From the NCBI RefSeq assembly GCF_016862375.1, contig NZ_BOMV01000073.1:124001-188000 (forward strand): 64,000 nucleotides of DNA, in the 5' to 3' direction. Both the position numbers and the translations under genes were made by a program. Below are positions 40,413-49,707 of this stretch, piece by piece (position 1 is the stretch's first letter; each line of letters opens with the position of its first letter). Below the pieces are notes generated by a model. It saw nothing but the letters and a program-made list of their open reading frames with translations. It was not told the origin of the DNA and ran no database searches. The DNA is from Paractinoplanes rishiriensis. GTDB lineage: Bacteria > Actinomycetota > Actinomycetes > Mycobacteriales > Micromonosporaceae.

Positions 40413-40915
40413 CCGAGCTGGAGGCGGCCGAAGCGGCTGCGGTGGAACACCAGCGGGGACGGTTCGCTCAGACCCGCCTGGCCGACCGCGTGCAGTTGCA
40501 GCAGGACGATCGTGTGGTCGCCGGCCAGTACCTCGCGGTAGATGGTGGTGTCGAAGTGGGCCAGGCCGTCGTCGAGGGTGACCGCGCCGTCGTCGGTCGC
40601 GGTCACCGGCAGGCCGTCGAAGCGCTGGGCGACCGCGCCGGCCAGCTGGCGGGCCACCGCGGAGTGGTGGTCGGCCAGGATGGTGACCCCCAGGTGGGCG
40701 GCGCGGCGCAGGTCGGGCCACGTCTTGGAGGCGTTCGCGATGGAGAACGAGACCAGCGGCGGGTCCAGGCTCACCGAGGTGAACGAGCTCGCGGCCAGGC
40801 CGACCGGCAGGCCGTTGACCAGGGCGGCCACCGCCACCACGCCGCTCGGGAAGATGCCGAACACCTCGCGCAGCCGGGTGGCGTTGAGGTCCTGGTTGGT
40901 GCGCAGCGGGGTCAT
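40409..40915 (-). CDS. Flavin reductase (FMN-binding split-barrel) partner of monooxygenase
   Basis: Protein of 168 residues of the flavin reductase-like family, which makes reduced FMN for two-component monooxygenases. The N-terminal FGIFPSGVVAVAALVNG, ASSFTSVSLDPPLVSFSIANASKTWPDL and the HFDTTIYREVLAGDHTIVLLQL segments are typical. ATG 40915 overlaps the stop of the SsuD-like gene (ATGA), so the reductase is the last gene of the long leftward sulfur operon and should serve the three flavin monooxygenases encoded in it. The open frame continues upstream antisense to the monooxygenase, but only this portion is homologous. The 3' end meets the TIR-WD40 gene tail to tail with a four-base overlap. 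Confidence 0.93.
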   Translation of the reverse strand: MTPLRTNQDLNATRLREVFGIFPSGVVAVAALVNGLPVGLAASSFTSVSLDPPLVSFSIANASKTWPDLRRAAHLGVTILADHHSAVARQLAGAVAQRFDGLPVTATDDGAVTLDDGLAHFDTTIYREVLAGDHTIVLLQLHAVGQAGLSEPSPLVFHRSRFGRLQLG

Positions 40916-42057
40916 CGGACACCGCCGAACGGGACGGCCGGGGCCACCTGCCGGACCGGGGCCGGATGCCGCCAGCGGCCGCGACGGGACAGTTCGGGGA
41001 GCACGCCCTCGCCGAACCGGTAGGCCTCCTCCAGGTGCGGATAGCCGGAGAGCACGAACTCGGTGATGCCGGCCTCGGCGTACTGCTCGATCAGGTCGGC
41101 GATCTCCTGGTTGCTGCCGACCAGGGCGGTGCCGGCGCCGCCGCGGACCAGGCCGACACCGGCCCACAGGTTCGGGTGGATCTCCAGGGACTCCTTGGTG
41201 CCGCCGTTGAGGGCGAGCATCCGGCGCTGGCCCTCGGACTCGCTGCGGCGCAGGCCGGCCTGGACCTCGCGGATCTGCTCCGCGGAGATGCCGGACAGCA
41301 GGCGGCCGGCCTCGGCCCAGGCCTCCTCGGCGGTGTCCCGGGCGATGGTGTGCACCCGCAGGCCGAAGGCGATGTTGCGGCCCTGCCGCTCGGCCAGGTC
41401 GCGCACCGTGCGCACCTTCGCGGCCACCGCGTCCGGCGGTTCGCCCCAGGTCAGGTAGACGTCGCTGTGCCGGGCCGCGACGTCCAGGGCGGCCGGTGAC
41501 GAGCCGCCGAAGTAGATGCCGGGCAGCGGGTCGGGGAGCTGGGCGAGGAGCGCGTCGGAGAGCCGGAAGTGGCGGCCCTCGAACTCGACCGGCTTGCCCG
41601 ACCAGAGCGCCCGGACGATCTCCAGGAACTCGCCGCACCGCTCGTACCGGGTGTCCTTGTCCAGGAAGTCGCCGTACATCCGTTGCTCGTGGCTCTCTCC
41701 CCCGGTGACCACGTTGAGCAGCAGCCGGCCGCCGGACAGGTTCTGGAAGGTACCGGCCATCTGGGCGGCCAGGAACGGCGAGATCAGGCCGGGCCGGAAC
41801 GCGACCAGGAACTTCAGCCGCTCGGAGACCGCGCTGAGCATCGCGGTGGTGATCCAGGCGTCCTCGCACCAGGCGCCGGTAGGGGTGAGTGCGGCGTCGA
41901 AGCCGAGCTGCTCGGCCGAGCGGGCGATCTGGCCGAGGTAGGCGACGGAGGCGGGCCGCCCGCTCGATCCGGCGGGGGTGCCGTGGCCGCCGCCGACGAT
42001 GTGCCGGCCGTCGCCGCCGTTGCTGGGCAGGAACCAGTGGAATTTCAGGTCGGTCAT
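40912..42057 (-). CDS. ssuD: Alkanesulfonate monooxygenase-like LLM flavin-dependent enzyme (SsuD-type)
   Basis: Luciferase-like monooxygenase of 381 residues that uses FMNH2 and oxygen to split an alkanesulfonate into aldehyde and sulfite. Landmarks are LKFHWFLPSNGGDGRH at the N-terminus, LTPTGAWCEDAW (Cys position as in SsuD), FRPGLISPFLAAQMAGTFQNLSGGRLLLNVVTGG, YFGGSSPAALDVAARHSDVYLTWGEP and VLSGYPHLEEAYRFGEGVLP. This matches SsuD in length and motifs better than the two other flavin monooxygenases in the operon. It is followed by its flavin reductase with an ATGA overlap, and lies three bases after the SfnB-like gene. Expression is probably induced under sulfate limitation, as for other ssu genes. 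Confidence 0.93.
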   Translation of the reverse strand: MTDLKFHWFLPSNGGDGRHIVGGGHGTPAGSSGRPASVAYLGQIARSAEQLGFDAALTPTGAWCEDAWITTAMLSAVSERLKFLVAFRPGLISPFLAAQMAGTFQNLSGGRLLLNVVTGGESHEQRMYGDFLDKDTRYERCGEFLEIVRALWSGKPVEFEGRHFRLSDALLAQLPDPLPGIYFGGSSPAALDVAARHSDVYLTWGEPPDAVAAKVRTVRDLAERQGRNIAFGLRVHTIARDTAEEAWAEAGRLLSGISAEQIREVQAGLRRSESEGQRRMLALNGGTKESLEIHPNLWAGVGLVRGGAGTALVGSNQEIADLIEQYAEAGITEFVLSGYPHLEEAYRFGEGVLPELSRRGRWRHPAPVRQVAPAVPFGGVR

Positions 42058-42060
42058 GGC

Positions 42061-43266
42061 TCACACCTGTCCGTGGTTGGGTGGCGGGGTCCCGTCGACG
42101 GCCCAGCGACCGAGGTGCTGGATCTTCCACGCGGCGGGGTCGTGGAGTGTGTGGGTGCGGGCGTTGCGCCAATGCCGGTCCAGGCCGGTCCCGGCGGCGG
42201 CGGAGCGGGTGCCGGCCACCTCGAACAGCCGGCTGCCGGCCTCGAGAGCGGCGGCGGTGGTGGCGGCCCGGGCGGCGGCGACCGCCAGGGACGCCTCGGT
42301 CACGGCCGGCACGGTCAGGTCGAGGTCGGCCCGGTCGACCGCCCGGGCCGCCGCGCCCAGCAGGGCCTCGGCGCCCCGCACGGCCAGCTCGATCTCGCCG
42401 AAAGCCTGGGCGACCAGGGGATCATCGGCCGCGCGGTCCACTTTCGCATCGGGATAGGGCCGGCTCTTTTCCCGTACGAACTCAGCGGCGTCACGCAGAG
42501 CGGAGCGCGCGATCCCGGCGTCGATGGCGGCGTGCAGGACCTGGGCGAATGCGCCGTACGTCTGCGGGCCCTCGAAGGTGACCGCGAACGGCGTGATCAG
42601 GTCGTCGCCGACCTCGACCGCGCGCAGCACCACCGAGCCGCTGGCCGTGGTCCGCTGGCCCAGCCCGTTCCAGTCGTCGACGACCTGGACACCCTCGGCG
42701 TGCCGATCCACCCAGGCCACCACCAGAGGGCCGTCCGGGCCGAGGTGGGCGAGCACCGGGATCCGGTGGGCCAGCAGCGCCCCGGTGGCATAGAACTTGC
42801 GGCCGTCCAGCCGCCAGCGCGCCGGCCCGTCCGCGGTCAGCGTGGTGCGGATGTCCCGGACGTGCCTGGTGCCGGCCTCGGACTGGGCGTTGCCGAACCG
42901 GCGCCCGGCCAGCACCTCGCCGAACAGCTGCCGCTGCTGGGCGCCGGTCCCCTGAAGCCGCAGCTGGTTGACGTAGACGAAGTGGCTGTGCGGGATCTGG
43001 CCGATGTTGGGGTCGCCGGCCGACAGCAGCCGGACCACCTCCACCACGGTCGCCACCGGCAGGCCGGCCCCGCCGTGCTCGCGCGGAACCGTGATGGCCA
43101 GCAGCCCGGACCCGCTGAGCCGGTCCAGCTCGGCCAGCGGCAGGATCCGGCGGGCGTCCCGGTCGGCCGCGTCCCGGGCGAACTCGGCGGCGAACTCCGC
43201 GGCGGCCGCCACCGCCTCGTCCGCACCGAGCCGGGGCACCGTCGCGCGGTCCAGTTGGGCGGTCAT
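42061..43266 (-). CDS. SfnB-family acyl-CoA-dehydrogenase-like monooxygenase
   Basis: Flavoprotein of 401 residues with the acyl-CoA dehydrogenase fold, in the group that includes SfnB and DszC and works in organosulfur breakdown rather than fatty acid oxidation. Seen are GLLAITVPREHGGAG, GDPNIGQIPHSHFVYVNQL, GRRFGNAQSEAGT, KFYATGALLAHRIPVLA, WNGLGQRTTASGSVVL and the C-terminal DRHWRNARTHTLHDPAAWK, which differs from the catalytic Glu region of true acyl-CoA dehydrogenases. It is likely a reduced-flavin-dependent oxygenase or desulfurisation enzyme for a sulfide, sulfoxide or sulfone. The ATG overlaps the stop of the ABC ATPase gene. A paralogue lies at 57175-58338 in the divergent operon. 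Confidence 0.9.
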   Translation of the reverse strand: MTAQLDRATVPRLGADEAVAAAAEFAAEFARDAADRDARRILPLAELDRLSGSGLLAITVPREHGGAGLPVATVVEVVRLLSAGDPNIGQIPHSHFVYVNQLRLQGTGAQQRQLFGEVLAGRRFGNAQSEAGTRHVRDIRTTLTADGPARWRLDGRKFYATGALLAHRIPVLAHLGPDGPLVVAWVDRHAEGVQVVDDWNGLGQRTTASGSVVLRAVEVGDDLITPFAVTFEGPQTYGAFAQVLHAAIDAGIARSALRDAAEFVREKSRPYPDAKVDRAADDPLVAQAFGEIELAVRGAEALLGAAARAVDRADLDLTVPAVTEASLAVAAARAATTAAALEAGSRLFEVAGTRSAAAGTGLDRHWRNARTHTLHDPAAWKIQHLGRWAVDGTPPPNHGQV

Positions 43267-44927
43267 GCCGGCCCCAGCCGGGGCACCGCGGTGACCAGCC
43301 GCCGCGTGTACGGGTGCTGCGGCCGTTCGAAGACATCGTCGGCGGCGCCGTGTTCGACCACCTTGCCGTCCTTCATCACCAGGATCCGGTCGCTCACGTG
43401 GTGGATCACCCCCAGGTCGTGCGAGATGAACAGGTAGCTCACGCCCAGCTCGTCCTGCAGGTCGGTGAGCAGGTCGAGCACCTGGGCCTGGATCGAGACG
43501 TCGAGCGCGGAGGCCGGCTCGTCGCAGACCAGCACCGTCGGCTCCGGCGCCAGCGCCCGGGCGATCGCCACCCGCTGCCGCTGGCCGCCGGAGAGCCGCA
43601 GCGGCGCCGCGGTCAGATGTTGCTCGCCGAGCCCGACCTGTTCGAGGAGGCGGACGGCCCGTTCGCGGGCCTCGGCCCGGGAGCTCGGCGGCCGGGCCGC
43701 GGTGGTGAGCGCGTCGGTGAGGATCCGGCCCACCGGCCAGCGCGGGTCGAACGAGCTGAGCGGGTCCTGGTAGACCACCCCGATCTGCTGGCGCAGCAGC
43801 CGGCGCCGGGCCGGCGGCAGCGCCGTCCAGGGCTTGCCGTGCAGCACCGCCTCGCCCGCGGTGGCCTGCAGGATGGCCAGCGCCATCCGGGCCAGCGTGG
43901 TCTTGCCGGAGCCGGACTCGCCGACCACGCCGAGCGTCTCGCCGGCGAACAGGTCGAACGAGACGTCGTCGACGACGGTCCGGTCCACCTTGTCGGGGCC
44001 GCGGAAGACCTTGGTGAGGTGCCGGCCCTGCAGCACCGGCCGGTCCGGGTCGACCGGCCGCCGTTTCCGGGGCACCGGGCTGGTCAGCCGGGTGCCGCGG
44101 GTGTGCTCGGACGGGATCGCGTCGAGCAGCTTGCGGGTGTATTCGTGCCGCGGGCGGCGCAGCACCTGGGCGGCCGGGCCGTGCTCGACGATCACGCCGT
44201 CCCGCATCACCGCGACCTCGTCGGCCATCCGGGCCACCACCGAGAGGTCGTGGCTGATCAGGATGAGCGACGTGCCGCGGTCCTTGGCCGCGGCGAGCAG
44301 GTCGAGCACCTGGGCCTGGACCGTGACGTCGAGGGCCGTGGTCGGCTCGTCGGCGATCAGCAGCGGCGGGTCCAGCGCGATCGCCGAGGCGATCAGGGCC
44401 CGCTGGCGCAGGCCGCCGGACAGCTCGTAGGGCCGCTGGCTGGCCTTGACCTCGGGTTCCGGGACGCCGACCGACGCGAGCAGCTCGATCGCCCGGGCCT
44501 GCCGGGCGGCCCGGTCGCCCCGGCCGTGCAGCCGCAGCGGCTCGGCCACCTCGTCGCCGACCCGGCGCAGCGGGTCGAGCGAGACGAGCGCGTCCTGCAG
44601 CACGAAGCCGGCCCGCCGGCCGCGCAGGCTCCGCCAGGCCCGCTCGCCGGTGGTCAGCAGGTCGTGGCCGTCGAGGTCGAGCCGGTCGGCGCTTACCCGG
44701 GACCGCGCCCCGGTCAGCCCCACCAGGGTGCGGGCGGTGACGCTCTTGCCGGACCCGGACTCGCCGACGATGGCCAGGCAGCCGCCCGGCCGGGCGGTGA
44801 ACGAGATGCCCTTGACGACCTCGGTGTCCCCGAAGGCCACGCGCAGGTTCTCGACCCGCAGCAGGGCGGCGCCGGGTTCGCGGCCGTCCTGCTCGACCGG
44901 GTCTGCCAGGTAGTCCACGGTGGTCAT
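43263..44927 (-). CDS. ABC transporter ATP-binding protein with two fused ATPase domains (Dpp/Nik type)
   Basis: Protein of 554 residues with two full ATPase units in one chain, equivalent to DppD plus DppF. The first has GESGSGKSV (Walker A), LSGGLRQRA (signature) and LLIADEPTTALD (Walker B); the second has GESGSGKTT, LSGGQRQRV and VLVCDEPASALD, each followed by ISHDL with the switch His. The C-terminus of each carries the oligopeptide-type extension HEYTRKLLDAIP or HPYTRRLVTAVP. It powers uptake with the two permeases and lipoprotein encoded upstream in the same operon. ATG 44927, with GAGGAG seven bases before it, is preferred to an ATG at 45074 that would add unrelated residues. The start overlaps the permease stop (ATGA). 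Confidence 0.94.
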   Translation of the reverse strand: MTTVDYLADPVEQDGREPGAALLRVENLRVAFGDTEVVKGISFTARPGGCLAIVGESGSGKSVTARTLVGLTGARSRVSADRLDLDGHDLLTTGERAWRSLRGRRAGFVLQDALVSLDPLRRVGDEVAEPLRLHGRGDRAARQARAIELLASVGVPEPEVKASQRPYELSGGLRQRALIASAIALDPPLLIADEPTTALDVTVQAQVLDLLAAAKDRGTSLILISHDLSVVARMADEVAVMRDGVIVEHGPAAQVLRRPRHEYTRKLLDAIPSEHTRGTRLTSPVPRKRRPVDPDRPVLQGRHLTKVFRGPDKVDRTVVDDVSFDLFAGETLGVVGESGSGKTTLARMALAILQATAGEAVLHGKPWTALPPARRRLLRQQIGVVYQDPLSSFDPRWPVGRILTDALTTAARPPSSRAEARERAVRLLEQVGLGEQHLTAAPLRLSGGQRQRVAIARALAPEPTVLVCDEPASALDVSIQAQVLDLLTDLQDELGVSYLFISHDLGVIHHVSDRILVMKDGKVVEHGAADDVFERPQHPYTRRLVTAVPRLGPA

Positions 44928-45760
44928 TGCGACGCTCCTCCGAGTCGGTTCTGCAGGGTGCGGCCCAGTGACGTCACCGAGAGCGCCACCAGGACGATCA
45001 CGAGGCCGGGCAGGATCTCCAGCCACCACGAGGTGGTGATGTGCAGCCGGCCCGCGTCGAGCAGCGCGCCCCACTCCGAGCTGGGCGGGGGCACCCCGAG
45101 GCCGAGGAACGACAGGCCGGCCGCCCAGACGATCGACTGGCCGACGCCCAGGGTCAGCACCGCGACCAGCGGCCGCATGGCGTTCGGGAACAGGTGCTGG
45201 CGGATCACCGCGAAACGGGAGTGCCCGAGCGCGGCCGCCGCCTCGATGAAGCCGGCCTGGCGTACGGCCAGAACCTGTCCCCGGACCATCCGGGCGTAGC
45301 CCGGCGCCGAGCCGATGCCCACCGCGACGATCGCGGTGGCCAGCGACGGACCGCGGATCGCGATGATCAGCAGGCCGAGCAGCAGCGCCGGGAAGGCGAA
45401 CGCGACCTCGATCACCCGGGTGATGGCGCCGTCGACGATCCCGCCGGCCAGCGCCGCGGTGAAGCCCAGCAGCACCGCGATCAGGAACGCCAGCGCGGTC
45501 GCGCCGAGCCCGATGCCGAGCGACTGCCGGGAGCCGTGGATCACCCGGGTGAGCAGGTCCCGGCCGGCGTCGTCGGTGCCGAACGGGTGCCGCCAGGACG
45601 GCGGCTGCAGGGTGTTGTGCAGGTCGATCGCGGTCGGGCTGCGGTCGGTGAGCAGGCCCGGGGCGACCGCGGCGACCAGCACGAACACCACCACGAGCAG
45701 CGCCAGCACGGTGCCGGCCGACGGCAGCGAGCGCATCCGGGGAAGGGCCAGCGTGGTCAT
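44924..45760 (-). CDS. ABC transporter permease, DppC type
   Basis: Inner-membrane permease of 278 residues with about six helices. The DppC/OppC features are an N-terminal hydrophobic segment (VLALLVVVFVLVAAVAPGLL), the conserved HPFGTDDAGRDLLTRVIHGSR loop, and the cytoplasmic coupling loop EAAAALGHSRFAVIRQHLFPN, which docks on the ATPase. The C-terminal LGVPPPSSEWG is also family-specific. It pairs with the DppB-type permease encoded directly upstream; the genes overlap by ATGA at both ends. The open frame extends upstream antisense, but homology begins at ATG 45760. The substrate is presumably a sulfur compound or small peptide, judged only from operon content. Confidence 0.94.
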   Translation of the reverse strand: MTTLALPRMRSLPSAGTVLALLVVVFVLVAAVAPGLLTDRSPTAIDLHNTLQPPSWRHPFGTDDAGRDLLTRVIHGSRQSLGIGLGATALAFLIAVLLGFTAALAGGIVDGAITRVIEVAFAFPALLLGLLIIAIRGPSLATAIVAVGIGSAPGYARMVRGQVLAVRQAGFIEAAAALGHSRFAVIRQHLFPNAMRPLVAVLTLGVGQSIVWAAGLSFLGLGVPPPSSEWGALLDAGRLHITTSWWLEILPGLVIVLVALSVTSLGRTLQNRLGGASQ

Positions 45761-46692
45761 CGGGCCAGCCTCGGGTCGATCAGCGAGTAGGCCAGGTCGA
45801 CCAGCAGGTTGGCCACCACGTAGACCGCCGCCACCAGCAGCACGATCCCGGTGACGGTCGGCAGGTCGCGGGTGTTGACCGCGGTGACCAGCACCTGCCC
45901 GATCCCCGGCCGGCCGAAGATGTTCTCGGCGATCACCGCGCCGGAGATCAGCGCGCCCAGCGCCCAGCCGGACAGCGTGATCGCCGGGAGCACGGCGTGC
46001 CGGAGCACGTGCCGCAGGCGTACCCCCAGATCGGACATCCCCCGGGTCCGCGCCGTGGTCACGAACGGCTGGTCCATCACCTGCACGAACTCGTCCCGGG
46101 TGACCTGGCCGAGGAAGCCGGCCAGCGGGATCGCCAGGGTGAGGACCGGCAGCACCGTGCCCCACGCGGTGGTGCCCCCGATGATCGGGAAGATCCGCAG
46201 CTGGACCGCGAACACCACCAGCAGCACCACGCCAACCCAGTAGTGCGGCAGGCTGGCGGTCAGCGCCTCCCACGCGCTGCCCAGGCTGGACAGGACCCTC
46301 CCCCGCCGGGCGGTCGCCAGGGTGACCAGCAGCGCCAGCACCCAGGCGACCAGCAGCGCCGCGACGGTCAGCGTCAGGCTCGGCAGCAGCTGCCCGCCGA
46401 TCACCTCGGTCACCGGCCGCTTCTGGGTGTACGACGTGCCGAGGTCACCCTGGAACAGGCCGGTGAGGTAGCTGAGGTACTGGGTCAGGATCGGGTCGTC
46501 GAACCCGAACTTCTCGTTCAGCGGGGCCAGTTCCTCGGCCGTCCACGCCTTCTCCTGCCCGGTCTGCAGGTTCATCAGCGCGGTGGCCCGGTCGCCCGGC
46601 ACGGCCAGCTGGGCGAAGAAGGTCACCGAGGCGGCCGCGACGATCACGGCCACCGAGGAGGCCAGTTTGGTGGCGAAACGCCGGATCATCAC
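45757..46692 (-). CDS. ABC transporter permease, DppB type
   Basis: Inner-membrane permease of about 311 residues. The N-terminal helix (ATKLASSVAVIVAAASVTFFAQL), the external AVPGDRATALMNLQTGQ region, the LTYLTGLFQGDLGTSYTQKRPV-like sequence (here LSYLTGLFQGDLGTSYTQ) and the coupling loop VTTARTRGMSDLGVRLRHVLRHA identify a DppB/OppB protein. NIFGRPGIGQVLVTAVNTRDLP near the end is the usual family stretch. It starts at GTG 46692 or ATG 46689, five or eight bases after the lipoprotein gene stop; its own stop overlaps the DppC-type gene by ATGA. Confidence 0.94.
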   Translation of the reverse strand: MMIRRFATKLASSVAVIVAAASVTFFAQLAVPGDRATALMNLQTGQEKAWTAEELAPLNEKFGFDDPILTQYLSYLTGLFQGDLGTSYTQKRPVTEVIGGQLLPSLTLTVAALLVAWVLALLVTLATARRGRVLSSLGSAWEALTASLPHYWVGVVLLVVFAVQLRIFPIIGGTTAWGTVLPVLTLAIPLAGFLGQVTRDEFVQVMDQPFVTTARTRGMSDLGVRLRHVLRHAVLPAITLSGWALGALISGAVIAENIFGRPGIGQVLVTAVNTRDLPTVTGIVLLVAAVYVVANLLVDLAYSLIDPRLAR

Positions 46693-46696
46693 CGGC

Positions 46697-48316
46697 TCAC
46701 TTCGTGAAGTACGCGTCGGAGAAGACCGGCTCGCCCTGGCTCTTCTCCAGCCACACGTCCTTCAGGTTCGGCGCCACCGCGTACGTCGAGTTCTGGGTGT
46801 AGAGCCCGATGCCGGCCGCGTCGTCCTGGATGATCTTCTGGGCCTGGCCGTAGAGGGCGTTCGCCTTGGCGGTGTCCGGCTCGGTGTTGGCCTGCTGGAT
46901 GGTCTGCGACAGCGTCTCGTTGTTGAAGAACGACCGGTTGTTGAAGTTCGGGTTGTCGGTCACCGACGGCCGCCAGACGATCCAGAGGATGGCCGAGCTG
47001 GGGCTGGTCCAGTAGGACGGGGTGGCGTCGTACGTGCTCGGGTCGGAGTACTTGCCGCCCCACAGCTCGGCCTGGGTGGCCGGGACCAGCTTGACGTCGA
47101 AGCCGATCTGCTTCCACTGCTCCTGGAGCACCTGCAGGACGGTCGCGCCCTCCTGGGTGAAGATGAACGCGGCACCGTAGACCAGCCGGATGGTCAGCGG
47201 CGTGCCGTTCTTGGTCCGCGTGCCGGCCGCGTTGCGGGTGGTCCAGCCGGCCTGGTCGAGCAGCTGACCGGCCTTGACCGGGTCGTAGGCGTACGCCTTG
47301 GCGACCTCGGCGTCGTAGCCCGGCGTGGCCTGGCTGACCGCCGGGTTGCCCTCGTACGGGATCACCCCGTGGAAGCCCGCCTCGACCGCGGCCTTCCGGT
47401 CGGCGCCGTAGGCGAACGCCTGCCGGACCAGCTTGTCGGTGAACGGCCCGGCCTTGGTGTTGATGTAGAACGACACCGGCTTGCCGGGCGTGATGTAGCG
47501 GATGGTCTGGTACCGCGACTGGGCGTCCTTCCAGTTCACCGTCGGCACCTCGTAGACCACGTGCGACTCGCCGGTGCTCAGCGACGCATAGCGGGCCACC
47601 GGGTCGGCGACGAACTTCCAGCGCACCTCGTCGACGATCGCCGGGCCCTGGTGTTTCGCGGTGGCCGGCCAGGACGTGTAGGCCGGGTTCTTGGCCAGCA
47701 CGACCTCCTCGCCGTGCTTCCACTCCTTGACCACGAAACCGCCCGAGCCGATCGGCTTCTCGCAGTTCTCCTTCTCGGTGCGGCTCTGGAACGCGGTCGG
47801 CGACTGGATGCCGAAGTAGCCCTGGGTGATCAGGGTCAGGAACGGCGGGTACGGCTTGTTCAGACTGATCTCGACGTGCGCCGGGTCGATCGCCTTGGCG
47901 GCCTTGTAGTAGGGGTCGATGGACACCTTCGCGGTGCCGTTGCCGCCCTTGTTCTCCCAGTAGTCGAAGTTCCAGGCGACGGCGGCCGCGTCGACCGGAG
48001 TGCCGTCGGTGAACTTCACGCCGTCCTTGAGGGTGAACGTGTATTTCAGGCCGTCCGGCGAGACCGTCCACGCGGTCGCCAGCCACGGCTTGACCGTGTC
48101 GTCGTCGGCCAGCGTCACCAGGTTGTCGAGCACCTGGCGGGAGATGTACGCCTGCTGGATCCAGCCGCCGAAGATGCACGGCGGCTCCTGGACGTGACCG
48201 TAGATGATCGTGCCGCCGGTCTGCGGGGTGCCGCCGGCGGACGCGGCCTCACCGGCACCGCATCCGGCGGCCAGGCCGGCGACGGTGAGGGCGGCTATGG
48301 CGCGGCTGAGTCTCAT
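46697..48316 (-). CDS. ABC transporter substrate-binding lipoprotein (SBP family 5)
   Basis: Peptide/nickel-type solute-binding protein of 539 residues. The N-terminus is a lipoprotein signal with lipobox LAAGC (Cys19), so it is anchored to the outer face of the membrane. Family 5 features are GGTIIYGHVQEPPC, WLATAWTVSPDGLKYTFTLKDGVKFTDGTP, VRQAFAYGADRKAAVEAGFHG and YDPVKAGQLLDQAGW. It should capture the substrate for the importer encoded by the next three genes. The ATG at 48316 overlaps the monooxygenase gene stop (ATGA), with AAGGA upstream. The open frame continues antisense of that gene, but no homology lies there. The ligand is unknown; a sulfonate- or sulfone-bearing compound is suggested by context. 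Confidence 0.94.
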   Translation of the reverse strand: MRLSRAIAALTVAGLAAGCGAGEAASAGGTPQTGGTIIYGHVQEPPCIFGGWIQQAYISRQVLDNLVTLADDDTVKPWLATAWTVSPDGLKYTFTLKDGVKFTDGTPVDAAAVAWNFDYWENKGGNGTAKVSIDPYYKAAKAIDPAHVEISLNKPYPPFLTLITQGYFGIQSPTAFQSRTEKENCEKPIGSGGFVVKEWKHGEEVVLAKNPAYTSWPATAKHQGPAIVDEVRWKFVADPVARYASLSTGESHVVYEVPTVNWKDAQSRYQTIRYITPGKPVSFYINTKAGPFTDKLVRQAFAYGADRKAAVEAGFHGVIPYEGNPAVSQATPGYDAEVAKAYAYDPVKAGQLLDQAGWTTRNAAGTRTKNGTPLTIRLVYGAAFIFTQEGATVLQVLQEQWKQIGFDVKLVPATQAELWGGKYSDPSTYDATPSYWTSPSSAILWIVWRPSVTDNPNFNNRSFFNNETLSQTIQQANTEPDTAKANALYGQAQKIIQDDAAGIGLYTQNSTYAVAPNLKDVWLEKSQGEPVFSDAYFTK

Positions 48317-49707
48317 CGCACTGTTTCCTTTTGAAGAACGGGCTCGGGCAGATGGGCGCCGCCGCGGTAACGGGTGGCGAAGTGCCGGTCGGGCAGCCGG
48401 TCCCCGGCGCCGAAGATCCGGTCGCGGAGGGACTCGTGCTCGTCGTACTCGCGGCGGAGGCGGCCACGCTGCCGCAGAACCGGGACGACGTACTCGATGA
48501 AGTCCCGGGCGGTGTCGTAGGAGTGGTACTGGAGCAGGTTGATCCCGTCGATGCCGACCTCGTCGAGCCAGCGCTCGATCTCGTCGGCCACCCGCTCCGG
48601 GGTGCCGACCGCGAGCAGCGGCTGCCGGCCCAGGTCGCCGAAGCCGGCCAGGTATTCGCCGACGGTCTGCTCGGGGTCGAACGCCCGGAACCGGCCGGCC
48701 CGGCCCTCGCCGGCGCCGACCTCGGCCAGCGTCGCCTCCGGCGGGTGCGCGGCCGGGTCCCAGGGCAGGCTGGCGTGCGCCAGGTAGCCGTCCCGGCTGG
48801 TGAGTTCCTGGTAGCGGGCGAGTTTGGCCTTGGCCTCGGCCTCGGTGGGCGCCACCACCACGCCGGCCATGGTGACGAACCGGACGTCCTCCGCCCGGCG
48901 GCCGGCCGCGACGGCCGCCGCCCGGATGCCGGCGATGGTCTTCTGCAGGAACGCGGTGTCCGGCCCGCCGGTGAACACCACCTCGGCGTGCTTGCCGGCG
49001 AACCTCGTGCCGGCCGCGCTGGCGGTCGCGGTGAACAGCACCGGGGTCCGCTGCCGGGTCGGCGACGGCAGGTGCGGCCCCTCGACGGAGTACCAGCGGC
49101 CCTCGTGGTGGATCGGGCGGATCTTGCTGGCGTCGGCGTAGACGTTTCCGTCCCGGTCGGCAACGATCGCGTCGTCGTCCCAGGAGCCCTCCCACAGCTT
49201 GTAGAGGACGTCCAGGTATTCGTCGGCCCGCTCGAACCGCTCGTCGTGCTCGACCTCGCCGTCGTGCCCGAAGTTCCGGGCGGCGTTGGGCAGGTAGGAC
49301 GTGACGATGTTCCAGCCCACCCGGCCCTTGGTGAGGTGGTCCAGGGTGCTCAGCCGGCGGGCCCAGGCGAACGGCGGCTCGTACGTGGTCGAGAAGGTGA
49401 TGCCGAAACCCAGGTGCCTGGTCACCGCGGCCATCGCCGGGACGACCGAGGCCGGGTCGTTGTTGGGGATCTGCAGGCCCTCCCGGATCGCGGTGGCCGC
49501 CGACCCGCGGAACACGTCGTAGGTGCCGATCACGTCGGCCAGGAACACCGCGTCGAAGCCGCCCGCCTCGAGCAGTTTCGCCAGCTCGGTCCAGTACTCG
49601 ATGTCGTTGAACCGCTCCCGGTGGTTGCCGGGCAGCCGCCACAGCCCGTGCGTGATGTGGCTGACGCAGTTCATCTCGAACAGGTTGAGGATCAGGCGCT
49701 TGGTCAT
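48313..49707 (-). CDS. LLM-class flavin-dependent monooxygenase, NtaA/DszA-like (copy 1)
   Basis: Luciferase-like monooxygenase of 464 residues in the NtaA/SnaA/DszA/DmoA group, which uses FMNH2 to open or cleave C-S, C-N or C-O bonds. Landmarks: LFEMNCVSHITHGLWR at the N-terminus, GGFDAVFLADVIGTYD, WARRLSTLDHLTKGRVGWNIVTSYLPNAARNFG, RADEYLDVLYKLWEGSW, FTATASAAGTRFAGKHAEVVF, and VDEIERW-like helices before DGINLLQYHSYD. The highly conserved TKGRVGWNIVTS stretch marks this subfamily. In DszA relatives the substrate is a sulfone. It shares its operon with a second paralogue, SsuD-like and SfnB-like enzymes and a flavin reductase. ATGA overlaps join it to both neighbours. Confidence 0.93.
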   Translation of the reverse strand: MTKRLILNLFEMNCVSHITHGLWRLPGNHRERFNDIEYWTELAKLLEAGGFDAVFLADVIGTYDVFRGSAATAIREGLQIPNNDPASVVPAMAAVTRHLGFGITFSTTYEPPFAWARRLSTLDHLTKGRVGWNIVTSYLPNAARNFGHDGEVEHDERFERADEYLDVLYKLWEGSWDDDAIVADRDGNVYADASKIRPIHHEGRWYSVEGPHLPSPTRQRTPVLFTATASAAGTRFAGKHAEVVFTGGPDTAFLQKTIAGIRAAAVAAGRRAEDVRFVTMAGVVVAPTEAEAKAKLARYQELTSRDGYLAHASLPWDPAAHPPEATLAEVGAGEGRAGRFRAFDPEQTVGEYLAGFGDLGRQPLLAVGTPERVADEIERWLDEVGIDGINLLQYHSYDTARDFIEYVVPVLRQRGRLRREYDEHESLRDRIFGAGDRLPDRHFATRYRGGAHLPEPVLQKETVR